A stretch of 64,000 nt of DNA, taken from an uncultured Pelagibacteraceae bacterium (GTDB taxonomy: Bacteria; Pseudomonadota; Alphaproteobacteria; Pelagibacterales; Pelagibacteraceae). A program made the translations under genes and the position numbers. Positions within the stretch are counted from its first letter, which is position 1, and every line of letters starts with the position of its first letter. The notes under the pieces were generated by a model. It was not told the origin of the DNA and ran no database searches. It saw nothing but the letters and a program-made list of their open reading frames with translations. Below are positions 43,900 through 51,742 of the stretch, one piece after another. Where the stretch lies: positions 1-64,000 of the forward strand of contig CACJZT010000003.1 in NCBI GenBank assembly GCA_902598015.1, in the 5' to 3' direction.

Positions 43900-43920
43900 A
43901 GGGGGAATTAAATTCCCCCT
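43900..43920. repeat. G/C-rich hairpin between demethylase and small membrane peptide
   Basis: Perfect 10-bp arms AGGGGGAATT (43900-43909) and AATTCCCCCT (43911-43920) surround a single A. On the minus strand it lies 13 bp after the stop of the DmdA-like gene. No T-run follows in either direction (the minus strand continues AAATATGACG), so a classic terminator is doubtful; an mRNA-stabilising or attenuating stem is possible. Confidence 0.6.
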
Positions 43921-43933
43921 AAAAAAATTTTTA

Positions 43934-45289
43934 TCACTTACTGACTACTTCTCTTGTATTTGCGTTGTAAGATTCTGTAAATGGAATATCAACTACAACT
44001 GCATCAACCGGTTCTCCAGGTTTATCAGAATATTTTTCGGGTAGATGGACTTTAAATTTCGATCCAACCTTACCTCTTGGAAAACCATTTGCATTTAGCG
44101 TGCCATCAAATGGAACGTATCCCATAGCAATATTTTTCCCTTTTTCTGGGTGATACCAAGGAGAAGTTATAAATCCCACAGGCTCACTGCCGTTTTCTGA
44201 AATTAACCAAAAATCTGGAGCATATTCTTCAATAGGTTTTCCTCCTAATTCAAGTCCAACTAATTGAAGTTTGTAAGGTTTATGACCTGCTTTTAAATCA
44301 GCTTTCATTTTCTCGAGAGCTTTTTTTCCAACATAATCACCTTTTTTGTTCCATTCACCTTTGCCAGATAAAGAAACTTGATAACCAAGATTACATTGAA
44401 ATGGATTATGTTCATGATCCATATCTTGTCCCCATGAAAGAATTCCAGCTTGTATCCTTCTGTGGTGAGCAGGAGCAATGACCATTAAGTTATGTTTTTT
44501 ACCTTCTTCAAGAACAGCATTCCACATATCTTCGGCATATAAAGTTGCTTCTCTTAAATATATTTCAAATCCAGACTCGCCAGAAAAACCTGTTTGAGAA
44601 ATAATACAACTTCTTCCACCAACTTTTGCAGATGCCAATCCATAAAAAGGCATGTTGTCTATGTCAACTTCACTTCCACAAAGATCTTTCATTAAAGCTT
44701 TTGCTTTAGGACCTTGAATTTGTACAGGACAAGCATCTATTTCATTAATTTGAACATTAAACCTTTCATCCGCATTTACTCCTTGCAGATACAATCCAAT
44801 ATCACTATCTGATAAACTGAACCAAAATTCATCTTTAGATATTCTTAGAAGAATAGGATCATTTAATACTCCTCCGTATGCATTACACAAAATTACATAT
44901 CTTCCTCTCATTGGAGAAATTTTTGTAGCATCTCTTGTAATTACATAATCAACAAATTTTTCTGCATCTGGTCCTTTAACTTGTATTTGTCTTTCAACTG
45001 CAACATTCCACATTGTTACATGGTTTTTAATTGCCTCGTACTCAACCATTGCACCACCATCTTCAGGTTTAACATAACCTCTTGGATGATAAATTCTGTT
45101 ATAAACAGTTGCTCTCCAACATCCTGCTTTCATAGATAAATGCCAGTATGGAGATTTCCTTACTCTTGTTGATATTAGCATCTCAACTTTAGTAGGTCCG
45201 CTTTGTCTTAAATTGTATGGTACTTTTCTATCAGACTGATCTACTGATGTTGTATGTCTTAGTTTACTATAGTCAAATTCATTAGACAT
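43934..45289 (-). CDS. THF-dependent demethylase / aminomethyltransferase-like protein (DmdA/LigM/GcvT family)
   Basis: A 451-residue GcvT-fold protein. It has the DmdA-style opening VYNRIYHPRGY, MWNVAVERQIQVKGPDAEKFVDYVITRD, YGGVLNDPILLRISKDEFWFSLSDSD, QTGFSGESGFEIY and ILSWGQDMDHEHNPFQCNLG (quoted in parts). It is longer than typical DmdA (about 370 residues), with an N-terminal extension of about 40, and so also resembles LigM-type O-demethylases. It should move a methyl group from an unknown S-, O- or N-methyl donor to THF. It overlaps the MetF-like gene by 8 bp, pairing methyl capture with methyl-THF oxidation. Confidence 0.78.
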   Translation of the reverse strand: MSNEFDYSKLRHTTSVDQSDRKVPYNLRQSGPTKVEMLISTRVRKSPYWHLSMKAGCWRATVYNRIYHPRGYVKPEDGGAMVEYEAIKNHVTMWNVAVERQIQVKGPDAEKFVDYVITRDATKISPMRGRYVILCNAYGGVLNDPILLRISKDEFWFSLSDSDIGLYLQGVNADERFNVQINEIDACPVQIQGPKAKALMKDLCGSEVDIDNMPFYGLASAKVGGRSCIISQTGFSGESGFEIYLREATLYAEDMWNAVLEEGKKHNLMVIAPAHHRRIQAGILSWGQDMDHEHNPFQCNLGYQVSLSGKGEWNKKGDYVGKKALEKMKADLKAGHKPYKLQLVGLELGGKPIEEYAPDFWLISENGSEPVGFITSPWYHPEKGKNIAMGYVPFDGTLNANGFPRGKVGSKFKVHLPEKYSDKPGEPVDAVVVDIPFTESYNANTREVVSK

Positions 45290-46010
45290 AGTTATTCTCC
45301 TTCAACCACTTGTTAGTTTCCTTCAAGCCGCCGAATGTATAAATGTGGAAATAATCAGTATGCGATTTAACTTTCCCAATTAAATCATTAGGGTCTTTAG
45401 GTTTCAATAAATCTAACGCCTTACTAAAATTAGATTTAAGAAAGTTAATGGAATTTTTTGCCCCTACAATATTAGCAAATTTAATTAAGCTAGATATTTT
45501 CATTGGCCCAGTTATTCCAACATGAACTGGTATTGTTTGTTTTGAGATAAAATCTATAATAGGCTGAGTATCCATTAGCCACTGTGTAACTATATAATCA
45601 GCATAAGGCTTTTTATCTATCATAGCTTTTTCTAAATCAGAGTCGGATATATCAGGACTCCCCTCGGGATGTCCAGCAATTCCAATCTTGATACCATCAA
45701 AAAACCCTGTCTCTAGCATTTGATATGAGCTATCAAATTTTCCGATCGGGTCACGACTTCCACCTATCACCAAGACCTGCTTAACACCCAAATCTTTACA
45801 TCTAGAAACATAATCTTTCAGCTGATTTTCATCATTTATTGACCTTGCTGGGAAGTGAGGAACTGGATTAAATCCCTCTTTAACTAACTCTCCAGACTGT
45901 TGAGCGGTCTCTTTATAATCACCCCCAGGTAGCATTGTAACATAAACATCTTTTACCTTCGGTAACGTGCTTAAATCAGTTTTAGGACCTATTTCTAAAG
46001 AAAAATTCAT
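45282..46010 (-). CDS. methylenetetrahydrofolate reductase-like protein (MetF family, short)
   Basis: A 242-residue TIM-barrel protein in MetF style: FSLEIGP at the start (E6 is the family's active-site glutamate position), DVYVTMLPGGDYKETA, NPVPHFPARSINDENQL, VLVIGGSRDP, IGIAGHPEGSPD and YIVTQWLMDT. It is about 50 residues shorter than E. coli MetF. Together with the downstream DmdA-like gene (8-bp overlap, ATGTCTAA) it would oxidise 5-methyl-THF from demethylation to methylene-THF. A biosynthetic MetF role is less likely given this coupling. Confidence 0.78.
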   Translation of the reverse strand: MNFSLEIGPKTDLSTLPKVKDVYVTMLPGGDYKETAQQSGELVKEGFNPVPHFPARSINDENQLKDYVSRCKDLGVKQVLVIGGSRDPIGKFDSSYQMLETGFFDGIKIGIAGHPEGSPDISDSDLEKAMIDKKPYADYIVTQWLMDTQPIIDFISKQTIPVHVGITGPMKISSLIKFANIVGAKNSINFLKSNFSKALDLLKPKDPNDLIGKVKSHTDYFHIYTFGGLKETNKWLKENNYV

Positions 46011-46114
46011 AAGTAAATTCTTAATTATTTTATATTCCGTGTCTATAAAAATATTAAACAGATGAACACATTGTAACCCATTGTCATGATCTGAAAATTT
46101 AATTAAATTTAGTC

Positions 46115-47332
46115 ATGGAAAATAAATTATCTCAAATCACAGAATTATTCTCCAAAACAAGACAACAAACTCTATCCCTGTGTGAGAATTTAGAGGCTGA
46201 GGATATGGTCATACAGCCCAGCAAAAATGTTAGCCCACTTAAGTGGCATCTTGGTCACACCACATGGTTCTTTGAAAAATTCATCTTGTCAGAATTGGAT
46301 GAAAGTTACAAACCTTTTAACAAAGATTATAATTACATATTTAATTCGTATTATAATTCTGTAGGTGAGTACAATCCTCGAAATAAGAGAGGTTCACTAA
46401 ATAGACCCATTTTAAAAGATGTTGTAAAATATAGACATTATGTAACTGAAAATATTATTGATTTTTTAAAAAGAACAAAAAATAACAGAACATCATTTTT
46501 AGTTGAACTAGGTTCAAATCACGAACAACAGCATCAAGAATTAATGTTAATGGATATTAAAAATATTTTTTTCAACAATCCATTGATGCCGACTTATAAT
46601 TCTAACAATGATAAACCAACTGCTAAAGAAGAAAATGAATTGACATTAGAAACTAGTAAAAAATTTAAATATGGAAACAACGAGGATATTTTTTGTTACG
46701 ATAATGAATTACCAGTATCAGAAACACAATTAGATCCTTTTAAAATACATTCATTTGTAACTAATGGAGAGTGGAAAGAATTTATTAATGATGGTGGATA
46801 TAAAAACCATGAATATTGGTTATCTGATGGATGGGACTTTGTAAATAATAATAAATTAGAAAGACCAATGTATTGGATAGATAATAATAATTATTTTACA
46901 TTAAATGGTTTAAAAAAAATTGATAATGAAAAACCAGTTTCTCATATAAGTTTCTATGAAGCAGATGCTTTTGCAAGATACAAAAATAAAAGATTACCAA
47001 CTGAATTTGAATTAGAGTATTTTTTAAAACAATCTGATAAAAAAGGTAATTTTTTAGAAAATAAAATTTTTCATGAAGTTGAAGAAAAAGCAGACGATGT
47101 TTATGGAAATTTATGGGCATGGACAAGCAGTAATTACACACCTTACAAAAAATATAAACCATATGAAGGAAATTTAGGAGAATATAATAACAAGTTTATG
47201 TGCAATCAGTTTGTCTTAAAAGGTGGTTCGCATTCTACATCTATTAATCATATTAGAGCATCTTATAGAAATTTCTTTTATCCAAGTGATACTTGGCAGT
47301 TTTGTGGTGTCAGACTAGCTGATGACATCTAG
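46115..47332 (+). CDS. egtB: hercynine oxygenase / sulfoxide synthase (ergothioneine biosynthesis)
   Basis: A 405-residue EgtB. The N-terminal DinB-like domain has WHLGHTTWFFEKF (first iron His) and NHEQQHQELMLMDI (HxxxH ligands), and the C-terminal FGE-sulfatase domain has PVSHISFYEADAFARYKNKRLPTEFE, WAWTSSNYTPY, VLKGGSHSTS and YRNFFYPSDTWQFCGVRLA (quoted in parts). EgtB uses O2 to join a thiol to hercynine. Its stop overlaps the GTG start of egtD (TAGTG). No EgtA, EgtC or EgtE is next to it, so free cysteine may be the sulfur donor or the rest is elsewhere. Confidence 0.92.
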   Translation: MENKLSQITELFSKTRQQTLSLCENLEAEDMVIQPSKNVSPLKWHLGHTTWFFEKFILSELDESYKPFNKDYNYIFNSYYNSVGEYNPRNKRGSLNRPILKDVVKYRHYVTENIIDFLKRTKNNRTSFLVELGSNHEQQHQELMLMDIKNIFFNNPLMPTYNSNNDKPTAKEENELTLETSKKFKYGNNEDIFCYDNELPVSETQLDPFKIHSFVTNGEWKEFINDGGYKNHEYWLSDGWDFVNNNKLERPMYWIDNNNYFTLNGLKKIDNEKPVSHISFYEADAFARYKNKRLPTEFELEYFLKQSDKKGNFLENKIFHEVEEKADDVYGNLWAWTSSNYTPYKKYKPYEGNLGEYNNKFMCNQFVLKGGSHSTSINHIRASYRNFFYPSDTWQFCGVRLADDI

Positions 47333-48294
47333 TGACTAATTTAAAACTAATAAATATAAACAATCAAATTCAAGACGATAAAAAATTAATCTTAAAAGGA
47401 TTATTAAATAAAAAACAAAAATATTTATTACCTAAATATTTTTATGATGAAAAAGGTTCAAAGTTATTTAATAAAATTACAAATGTTAAAGAATATTACC
47501 CAACAAATAAAGAGTTAGAAATACTAGGTAACTTACAAAAAGAGATAAGAAAGAAATTACCAATTAATTCAACAATTGTAGAATTTGGTAGTGGCTCAAA
47601 TAAAAAAATAAATAAATTTATAAAATCATTAAATGAACCCAAAGAATACATTCCTATAGATATTAGTAAGGAATATTTGTTTGAAAATGCATCAATAATT
47701 GCAAAAAAATTCTCAGATTTAAAAGTAACAGCAATATGTGCAGATTTTAGTCAGACAAACAGATTAAATAAAATTTTAAAAAATAAAAAAAAAATAGTCA
47801 GTTTTTTTCCAGGATCGACCATAGGAAATTACTTGCCCAAAAATGCAAAAAAAATATTAAAAAATTTTTCAAAAATCATAGGCAAAAATTCTTATTTAGT
47901 AATTGGGGTTGATTTGATCAAAAATAAGAAAACTCTTGAAAATGCTTACAATGATAAATTGGGAGTTACAGCAAAATTTAATAAAAATATATTAAATGTA
48001 GTAAACAAAATTTGTAATTCAAATTTTCAAACTAAAAATTTTGATCATAAAGCATTCTACAATTTAAAAAAAAACAGAATTGAAATGCACCTTATTTCAA
48101 AGAAAAATTTCACATTAAAAATTAAAAAAAAGAAAATTAAATTTACTAAAGATGAAAGCATTCATACTGAAAATTCTCATAAATATACAAAAAATAACTT
48201 TGTTAAATTAGTTAATAAATCTGGCTTTAAAGTCTTAAAATATTTTTCAGATAAAAAAAATTATTTTGGAGTTTTTTTATTAAAAGTGAAGTAA
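47332..48294 (+). CDS. egtD: L-histidine N-alpha-methyltransferase (ergothioneine biosynthesis)
   Basis: A 320-residue methyltransferase starting at GTG (47332-47334), one base into the egtB stop. Family marks: YFYDEKGSKLFNKITNVKEYYPTNKELEIL, IVEFGSGSNKKINKFI (SAM loop), AICADFSQTNRL, FFPGSTIGNYLP and IDLIKNKKTLENAYND-like GVDLIKNKKTL (quoted in parts). EgtD trimethylates histidine to hercynine with SAM. It is strongly lysine-rich. With EgtB it gives the two-enzyme core of ergothioneine synthesis. Eight base pairs separate it from the next methyltransferase. Confidence 0.92.
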   Translation: MTNLKLININNQIQDDKKLILKGLLNKKQKYLLPKYFYDEKGSKLFNKITNVKEYYPTNKELEILGNLQKEIRKKLPINSTIVEFGSGSNKKINKFIKSLNEPKEYIPIDISKEYLFENASIIAKKFSDLKVTAICADFSQTNRLNKILKNKKKIVSFFPGSTIGNYLPKNAKKILKNFSKIIGKNSYLVIGVDLIKNKKTLENAYNDKLGVTAKFNKNILNVVNKICNSNFQTKNFDHKAFYNLKKNRIEMHLISKKNFTLKIKKKKIKFTKDESIHTENSHKYTKNNFVKLVNKSGFKVLKYFSDKKNYFGVFLLKVK

Positions 48295-48302
48295 GTTTTA
48301 AT

Positions 48303-48932
48303 ATGGCGCAAAAAGACGTAGGTAATAAAATTCCCATCTATAAGTTGAAAGACACCGATCAAGTAATGAAATATTACGATGAGTGGGGAGATGGCAATAA
48401 ATATGATAAGGATATGGTCGATTGGAATTACACAGGACCAAAAGAAACTACAAAAGTATTCTCAGAATTCCAAAAAAACAAAGATGCAAAAATTTATGAT
48501 GCTGGTTGTGGAACTGGATTGGTGGGTGTCGAATTAAAAAAATATGGTTTTAAAAATTTTCATGGGGCAGATCTTTCAAAAAAGTTATTAGAATTAGTAC
48601 CAAATGACCTTTATGAAAAGCTTGAACAAGTAGACTTGAATAAACCCATTAATAAAAAAGATGATGAATATGACTCTGTTATGTGTGTTGGTACATTTAC
48701 TTTTGGACATGTAAAGCCACAAGCCTTGGAGGAATTTATCAGGATTACAAAGAATAATGGACTTATTTGTTTTACCATCAATGAGGGAATACATGAAGAA
48801 TATGGTTTTGATAAAAAAATTGAACAACTTAAACAGCAAAATAAATGGAAAGAAATAAAATTTTTTAAATCAGATTACATTGCGAGCAAAGACGTAAATG
48901 CTTGGTTAGGTTTATATCAAGTGATAAAGTAA
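48303..48932 (+). CDS. class I SAM-dependent methyltransferase
   Basis: A 209-residue Rossmann methyltransferase. Motif I is KIYDAGCGTGLVGVEL (about 63-78), then FHGADLSKKLLELV and YDSVMCVGTFTFGHVKP. It resembles small-molecule methyltransferases of the WBSCR27-like group. The N-terminal half has VMKYYDEWGDGNKYDKDMVDWNYTGP (quoted in parts). It sits between egtD and the Rieske oxygenase with gaps of 8 and 3 bp, so it is co-expressed. The substrate is unknown; a sulfur or nitrogen acceptor would fit the context. Confidence 0.82.
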   Translation: MAQKDVGNKIPIYKLKDTDQVMKYYDEWGDGNKYDKDMVDWNYTGPKETTKVFSEFQKNKDAKIYDAGCGTGLVGVELKKYGFKNFHGADLSKKLLELVPNDLYEKLEQVDLNKPINKKDDEYDSVMCVGTFTFGHVKPQALEEFIRITKNNGLICFTINEGIHEEYGFDKKIEQLKQQNKWKEIKFFKSDYIASKDVNAWLGLYQVIK

Positions 48933-48935
48933 TTC

Positions 48936-50111
48936 ATGTCAGAAATTTACAATATTATAGATAAACAAAAATTAGATATTGTATCGAAACCAATTAGTGA
49001 AGCTCACGGTTTACCAAATGAATGTTACATCAGTAAAGAATACACTTTAATCGAAAGAAAAAAATTATTTGAAGATAAGTGGATAGTAATTGGAGTTGGA
49101 AGTTCTATTCCGGATGAAGGTGATGTGAAACCAATTGATTTACTTGGAATACCCTTACTTATTGTTAGAACAAAAAACAAAGAAATAAAAGTTTTTCATA
49201 ATATTTGTAGCCATAGAGGAGTTAAATTAGTTAAAGAAGCTGGCAAAATTAGAAATGTTATGAGGTGCTCATATCATTCATGGTCTTATGACTTAGAGGG
49301 AAAATTAATTGCTACACCTCATATAGGTGGCATGAATATTCATCAAACTCCTGGATTTGATAAATCAAAAAGTAATTTAAAAGAGATAAGATCATATATT
49401 TGGTTAGATCTAATTATGATTAATATTAACAACAATGAAATGTCATTTGAGGATTACATTAGTCCTTTAAGTCAAAGGTGGGAAAAATTTTGGTCATTAA
49501 AAGATAGAGAATTAATTTATCATGCAAATGACTATGGTTATTTTAAATTAGATGCAAAGTGTAATTGGAAATTTGCAATTGAAAATTATTGTGAGAGCTA
49601 TCATTTGCCTTGGGTTCATCCTGGATTAAATTCTTATTCAAAATTAGAAGATCATTATCATATTCAAGGACTGCCAAATCGTTTTGCTGGACAAGGAACT
49701 GTGGTCTACAATCCAAGGTTTGAAGGAAAAGAAAAGTTTCCATGCTTTCCTAATTGGCCCAAACATAAAGAAAATATAGCTGAGTATGTAGCGCTATTTC
49801 CAAATGTAATGTTAGGAATTCATAAAGATCATTATTATGCTTATTGGTTAGAGCCAATCAATCATGAGTTTACAATAGAACATATGGAAATTTATTATGT
49901 TGGAGATGAGGCGGCAACCTCAACAAAGTATAAAAATTTAAGACAAAAAAATCACAAACAATGGAAAGATATTCAAAAAGAAGATGTAGATATAATTCAA
50001 AGTATGCAAATAGGTAGAAACTCTCCAGCTTATAATGGTGGTAATTTTTCACCTAAGATGGACAATCCAACTCATCACTTTCATAAGTGGGTTGCTGGTA
50101 ATTTAATTTAA
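48936..50111 (+). CDS. Rieske non-heme iron oxygenase, quaternary-ammonium (GbcA/StcD-like) type
   Basis: A 391-residue oxygenase alpha subunit. The Rieske centre is C91-x-H93 (NICSHRG) and C111-x2-H114 (MRCSYHSWSYDLEG). The mononuclear iron site is in NWKFAIENYCESYHLPWVHPG (about 208-228; two His). The overall form is that of betaine- and aromatic-hydroxylating Rieske enzymes, as in glycine betaine, stachydrine and carnitine oxygenases. The required reductase is not adjacent, but a plant-type ferredoxin gene lies 3 kb downstream. The substrate is unknown. It is part of the run 46115-54343. Confidence 0.85.
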   Translation: MSEIYNIIDKQKLDIVSKPISEAHGLPNECYISKEYTLIERKKLFEDKWIVIGVGSSIPDEGDVKPIDLLGIPLLIVRTKNKEIKVFHNICSHRGVKLVKEAGKIRNVMRCSYHSWSYDLEGKLIATPHIGGMNIHQTPGFDKSKSNLKEIRSYIWLDLIMININNNEMSFEDYISPLSQRWEKFWSLKDRELIYHANDYGYFKLDAKCNWKFAIENYCESYHLPWVHPGLNSYSKLEDHYHIQGLPNRFAGQGTVVYNPRFEGKEKFPCFPNWPKHKENIAEYVALFPNVMLGIHKDHYYAYWLEPINHEFTIEHMEIYYVGDEAATSTKYKNLRQKNHKQWKDIQKEDVDIIQSMQIGRNSPAYNGGNFSPKMDNPTHHFHKWVAGNLI

Positions 50112-50126
50112 AGCTAAAACCTAAAA

Positions 50127-50537
50127 ATGAAAATTATATTAATTATGGGACTACCAGGAGCAGGCAAAACAACTTTAGCTGATGAACTTGCACCTTTATT
50201 AAATGCTAAAAGATTAAATGCAGATGAAGTAAGAAAAGCTGCAAACGATTGGGATTTTTCAGAAGAGGGAAGGACAAGACAAGCAAAAAGAATGGCAGAC
50301 TTTGCATTAAAATTAAAAGAAGAAGGAAATTATGTGATTGCGGATTTTATTTGCCCAACTCCAAAGGCAAGAAGTTTATTTCCTGCAGATTATGTAGTTT
50401 GGGTAGATACAATAAAAGAAGGTAGATTTGATGACACTAATAAAATGTTTATTAAACCAGAAAAATATAATTTTCATGTTACCACACAAGATGCTAAGTC
50501 TTGGGCACCAAAGATTTTAAAGGAGATAAGCAAATGA
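50127..50537 (+). CDS. small P-loop kinase (adenylylsulfate kinase-like)
   Basis: A 136-residue kinase with Walker A GLPGAGKTTLADEL (about 8-21), DEVRKAANDWDFSEEGRTRQAKRM and YVIADFICPTPKARSLFPADYVVWVDT (quoted in parts). This is the CysC/APS-kinase style, with the FxCPxxxxR segment, but shorter than usual (about 170-200) because the C-terminus is trimmed. APS kinase proper seems unlikely, as no ATP sulfurylase or PAPS reductase is near. Its stop overlaps the start of a nucleotidyltransferase gene (ATGA), so the two probably act in sequence on one substrate. Confidence 0.78.
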   Translation: MKIILIMGLPGAGKTTLADELAPLLNAKRLNADEVRKAANDWDFSEEGRTRQAKRMADFALKLKEEGNYVIADFICPTPKARSLFPADYVVWVDTIKEGRFDDTNKMFIKPEKYNFHVTTQDAKSWAPKILKEISK

Positions 50538-50908
50538 CATATCAATGGGATAATAAAAAACCAACAGCTCAAATGTTAGGAAGATGGCAACCGTTTCATG
50601 ATGGTCACTATACTCTATTTAAGGAAATTATAAAAAAAACTGGACAAGTATGTATTCAAATTAGAGATGTACAAGGTGTTGATGATAACCCATTTGATTT
50701 TGAAACTGTCAAAAAAAATATTGAGGAAAAACTTAATCCAGAGTTTGAGGGCAGGTTTAAAATTATGCTTGTACCAAATATTACGAATATTTGTTATGGA
50801 AGAGGTGTTGGATATAAAATTGAAGAAATAGTTTTGCCTGAAGAAATTCAAAAAATTTCAGCAACAAAAATTAGAGCTAAGATGAGAGAAGAAGGTAAAT
50901 TAAAATAA
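50534..50908 (+). CDS. cytidylyltransferase-like nucleotidyltransferase
   Basis: A 124-residue protein read from ATG at 50534-50536, which overlaps the kinase stop (ATGA); a longer reading from 50501 would enter the kinase gene and is rejected. It shows the nucleotidyltransferase HxGH-type motif GRWQPFHDGHYTLF (about 15-28) and the closing ISATKIRAKM (SxTxxR) motif. Such enzymes attach CMP or AMP to a phosphorylated small molecule. The enoyl-CoA hydratase gene follows directly after its stop (TAAGTG). Confidence 0.8.
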   Translation: MTYQWDNKKPTAQMLGRWQPFHDGHYTLFKEIIKKTGQVCIQIRDVQGVDDNPFDFETVKKNIEEKLNPEFEGRFKIMLVPNITNICYGRGVGYKIEEIVLPEEIQKISATKIRAKMREEGKLK

Positions 50909-51682
50909 GTGACCATAAAAATAAATAAATTATCACCAGGCGTTAAAAGAGTTTTAATTAATGATCCAAAAACTTATAATTCATTATCCTACAAAACTCT
51001 TTCATCTTTATTAAAGGCATTCAAAAAATTAGATAATGATAAAGAAACAAGGGTCATTATTTTAGAAGGAGCTGGAAAAGGATTTAGTGCAGGCCATAAC
51101 TTAAAAGAGGTAAGAGGTATAAAAAATAGATCTAATCATCTAAAACTCTTTAAACTTTGTTCAAAATTAATGATGCAAATAGTAGAAGGAAACAAACCAG
51201 TAATAGCAAAAGTTCATGGTGCTGCTTATGCAGCTGGATGTCAATTAGCTGCCAGTTGTGATCTTGCATATAGTACGAACTCAGCAACGTTTGCAACTCC
51301 TGGAGTAAAAATTGGATTATTTTGCAGTACACCAATGGTAGCTGTCAGCCGAAAAATTAGCAGAAAAAGAATGATGGAAATGCTACTTACCGGTGATCCA
51401 ATTAGTGCAAAATATGCAAAGGAAATCGGATTAATTAATGATCATTACAGTCCAAAAACTTTAAATAAAAAAGTTTTGGATATCGCAAAAAAAATATCTT
51501 CAAAATCAAATTTAACTATCAAAATAGGTAAAAAGGGTTTTTATAAACAATTAGAAATGCCCCTTAACAAAGCTTATGATTATACAAGTAAGATGATGAC
51601 ACTTAATATGTCATCTTATGATGCCAAAGAGGGTATAAGTGCATTTATCGAAAAAAGAAATCCAAGTTGGAAAAACAAATAA
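50909..51682 (+). CDS. enoyl-CoA hydratase/isomerase-family protein
   Basis: A 257-residue crotonase with a GTG start directly after the previous stop. Oxyanion-hole regions are GKGFSAGHNLKEV (about 58-70) and HGAAYAAGCQLAASCDLAY (about 103-121), followed by ATFATPGVKIGLFCSTPM. It is closest in style to ECHDC3-like hydratases, in which the second catalytic glutamate is missing (the GVKIGLFC segment has none). The true CoA substrate is unknown. A 60-bp gap with an AAAGGAGAAA ribosome site separates it from mtoX. Confidence 0.82.
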   Translation: MTIKINKLSPGVKRVLINDPKTYNSLSYKTLSSLLKAFKKLDNDKETRVIILEGAGKGFSAGHNLKEVRGIKNRSNHLKLFKLCSKLMMQIVEGNKPVIAKVHGAAYAAGCQLAASCDLAYSTNSATFATPGVKIGLFCSTPMVAVSRKISRKRMMEMLLTGDPISAKYAKEIGLINDHYSPKTLNKKVLDIAKKISSKSNLTIKIGKKGFYKQLEMPLNKAYDYTSKMMTLNMSSYDAKEGISAFIEKRNPSWKNK

Positions 51683-51742
51683 CCATTAAGTTGAAGTCAC
51701 TTAAAAAAAAGATTAAGTTGTAATTAAAGGAGAAAATCAATC

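Noticed and set aside
46095-46110. 16-bp AT-only palindrome before egtB
   Set aside because: Composed only of A and T (AAATTTAATTAAATTT); such repeats are common by chance in this composition and no second signal supports it.
50501-50533. Earlier start for the nucleotidyltransferase
   Set aside because: It would extend into the kinase gene, and the added residues are kinase shadow; the ATG at 50534 gives the ATGA overlap common in this window.
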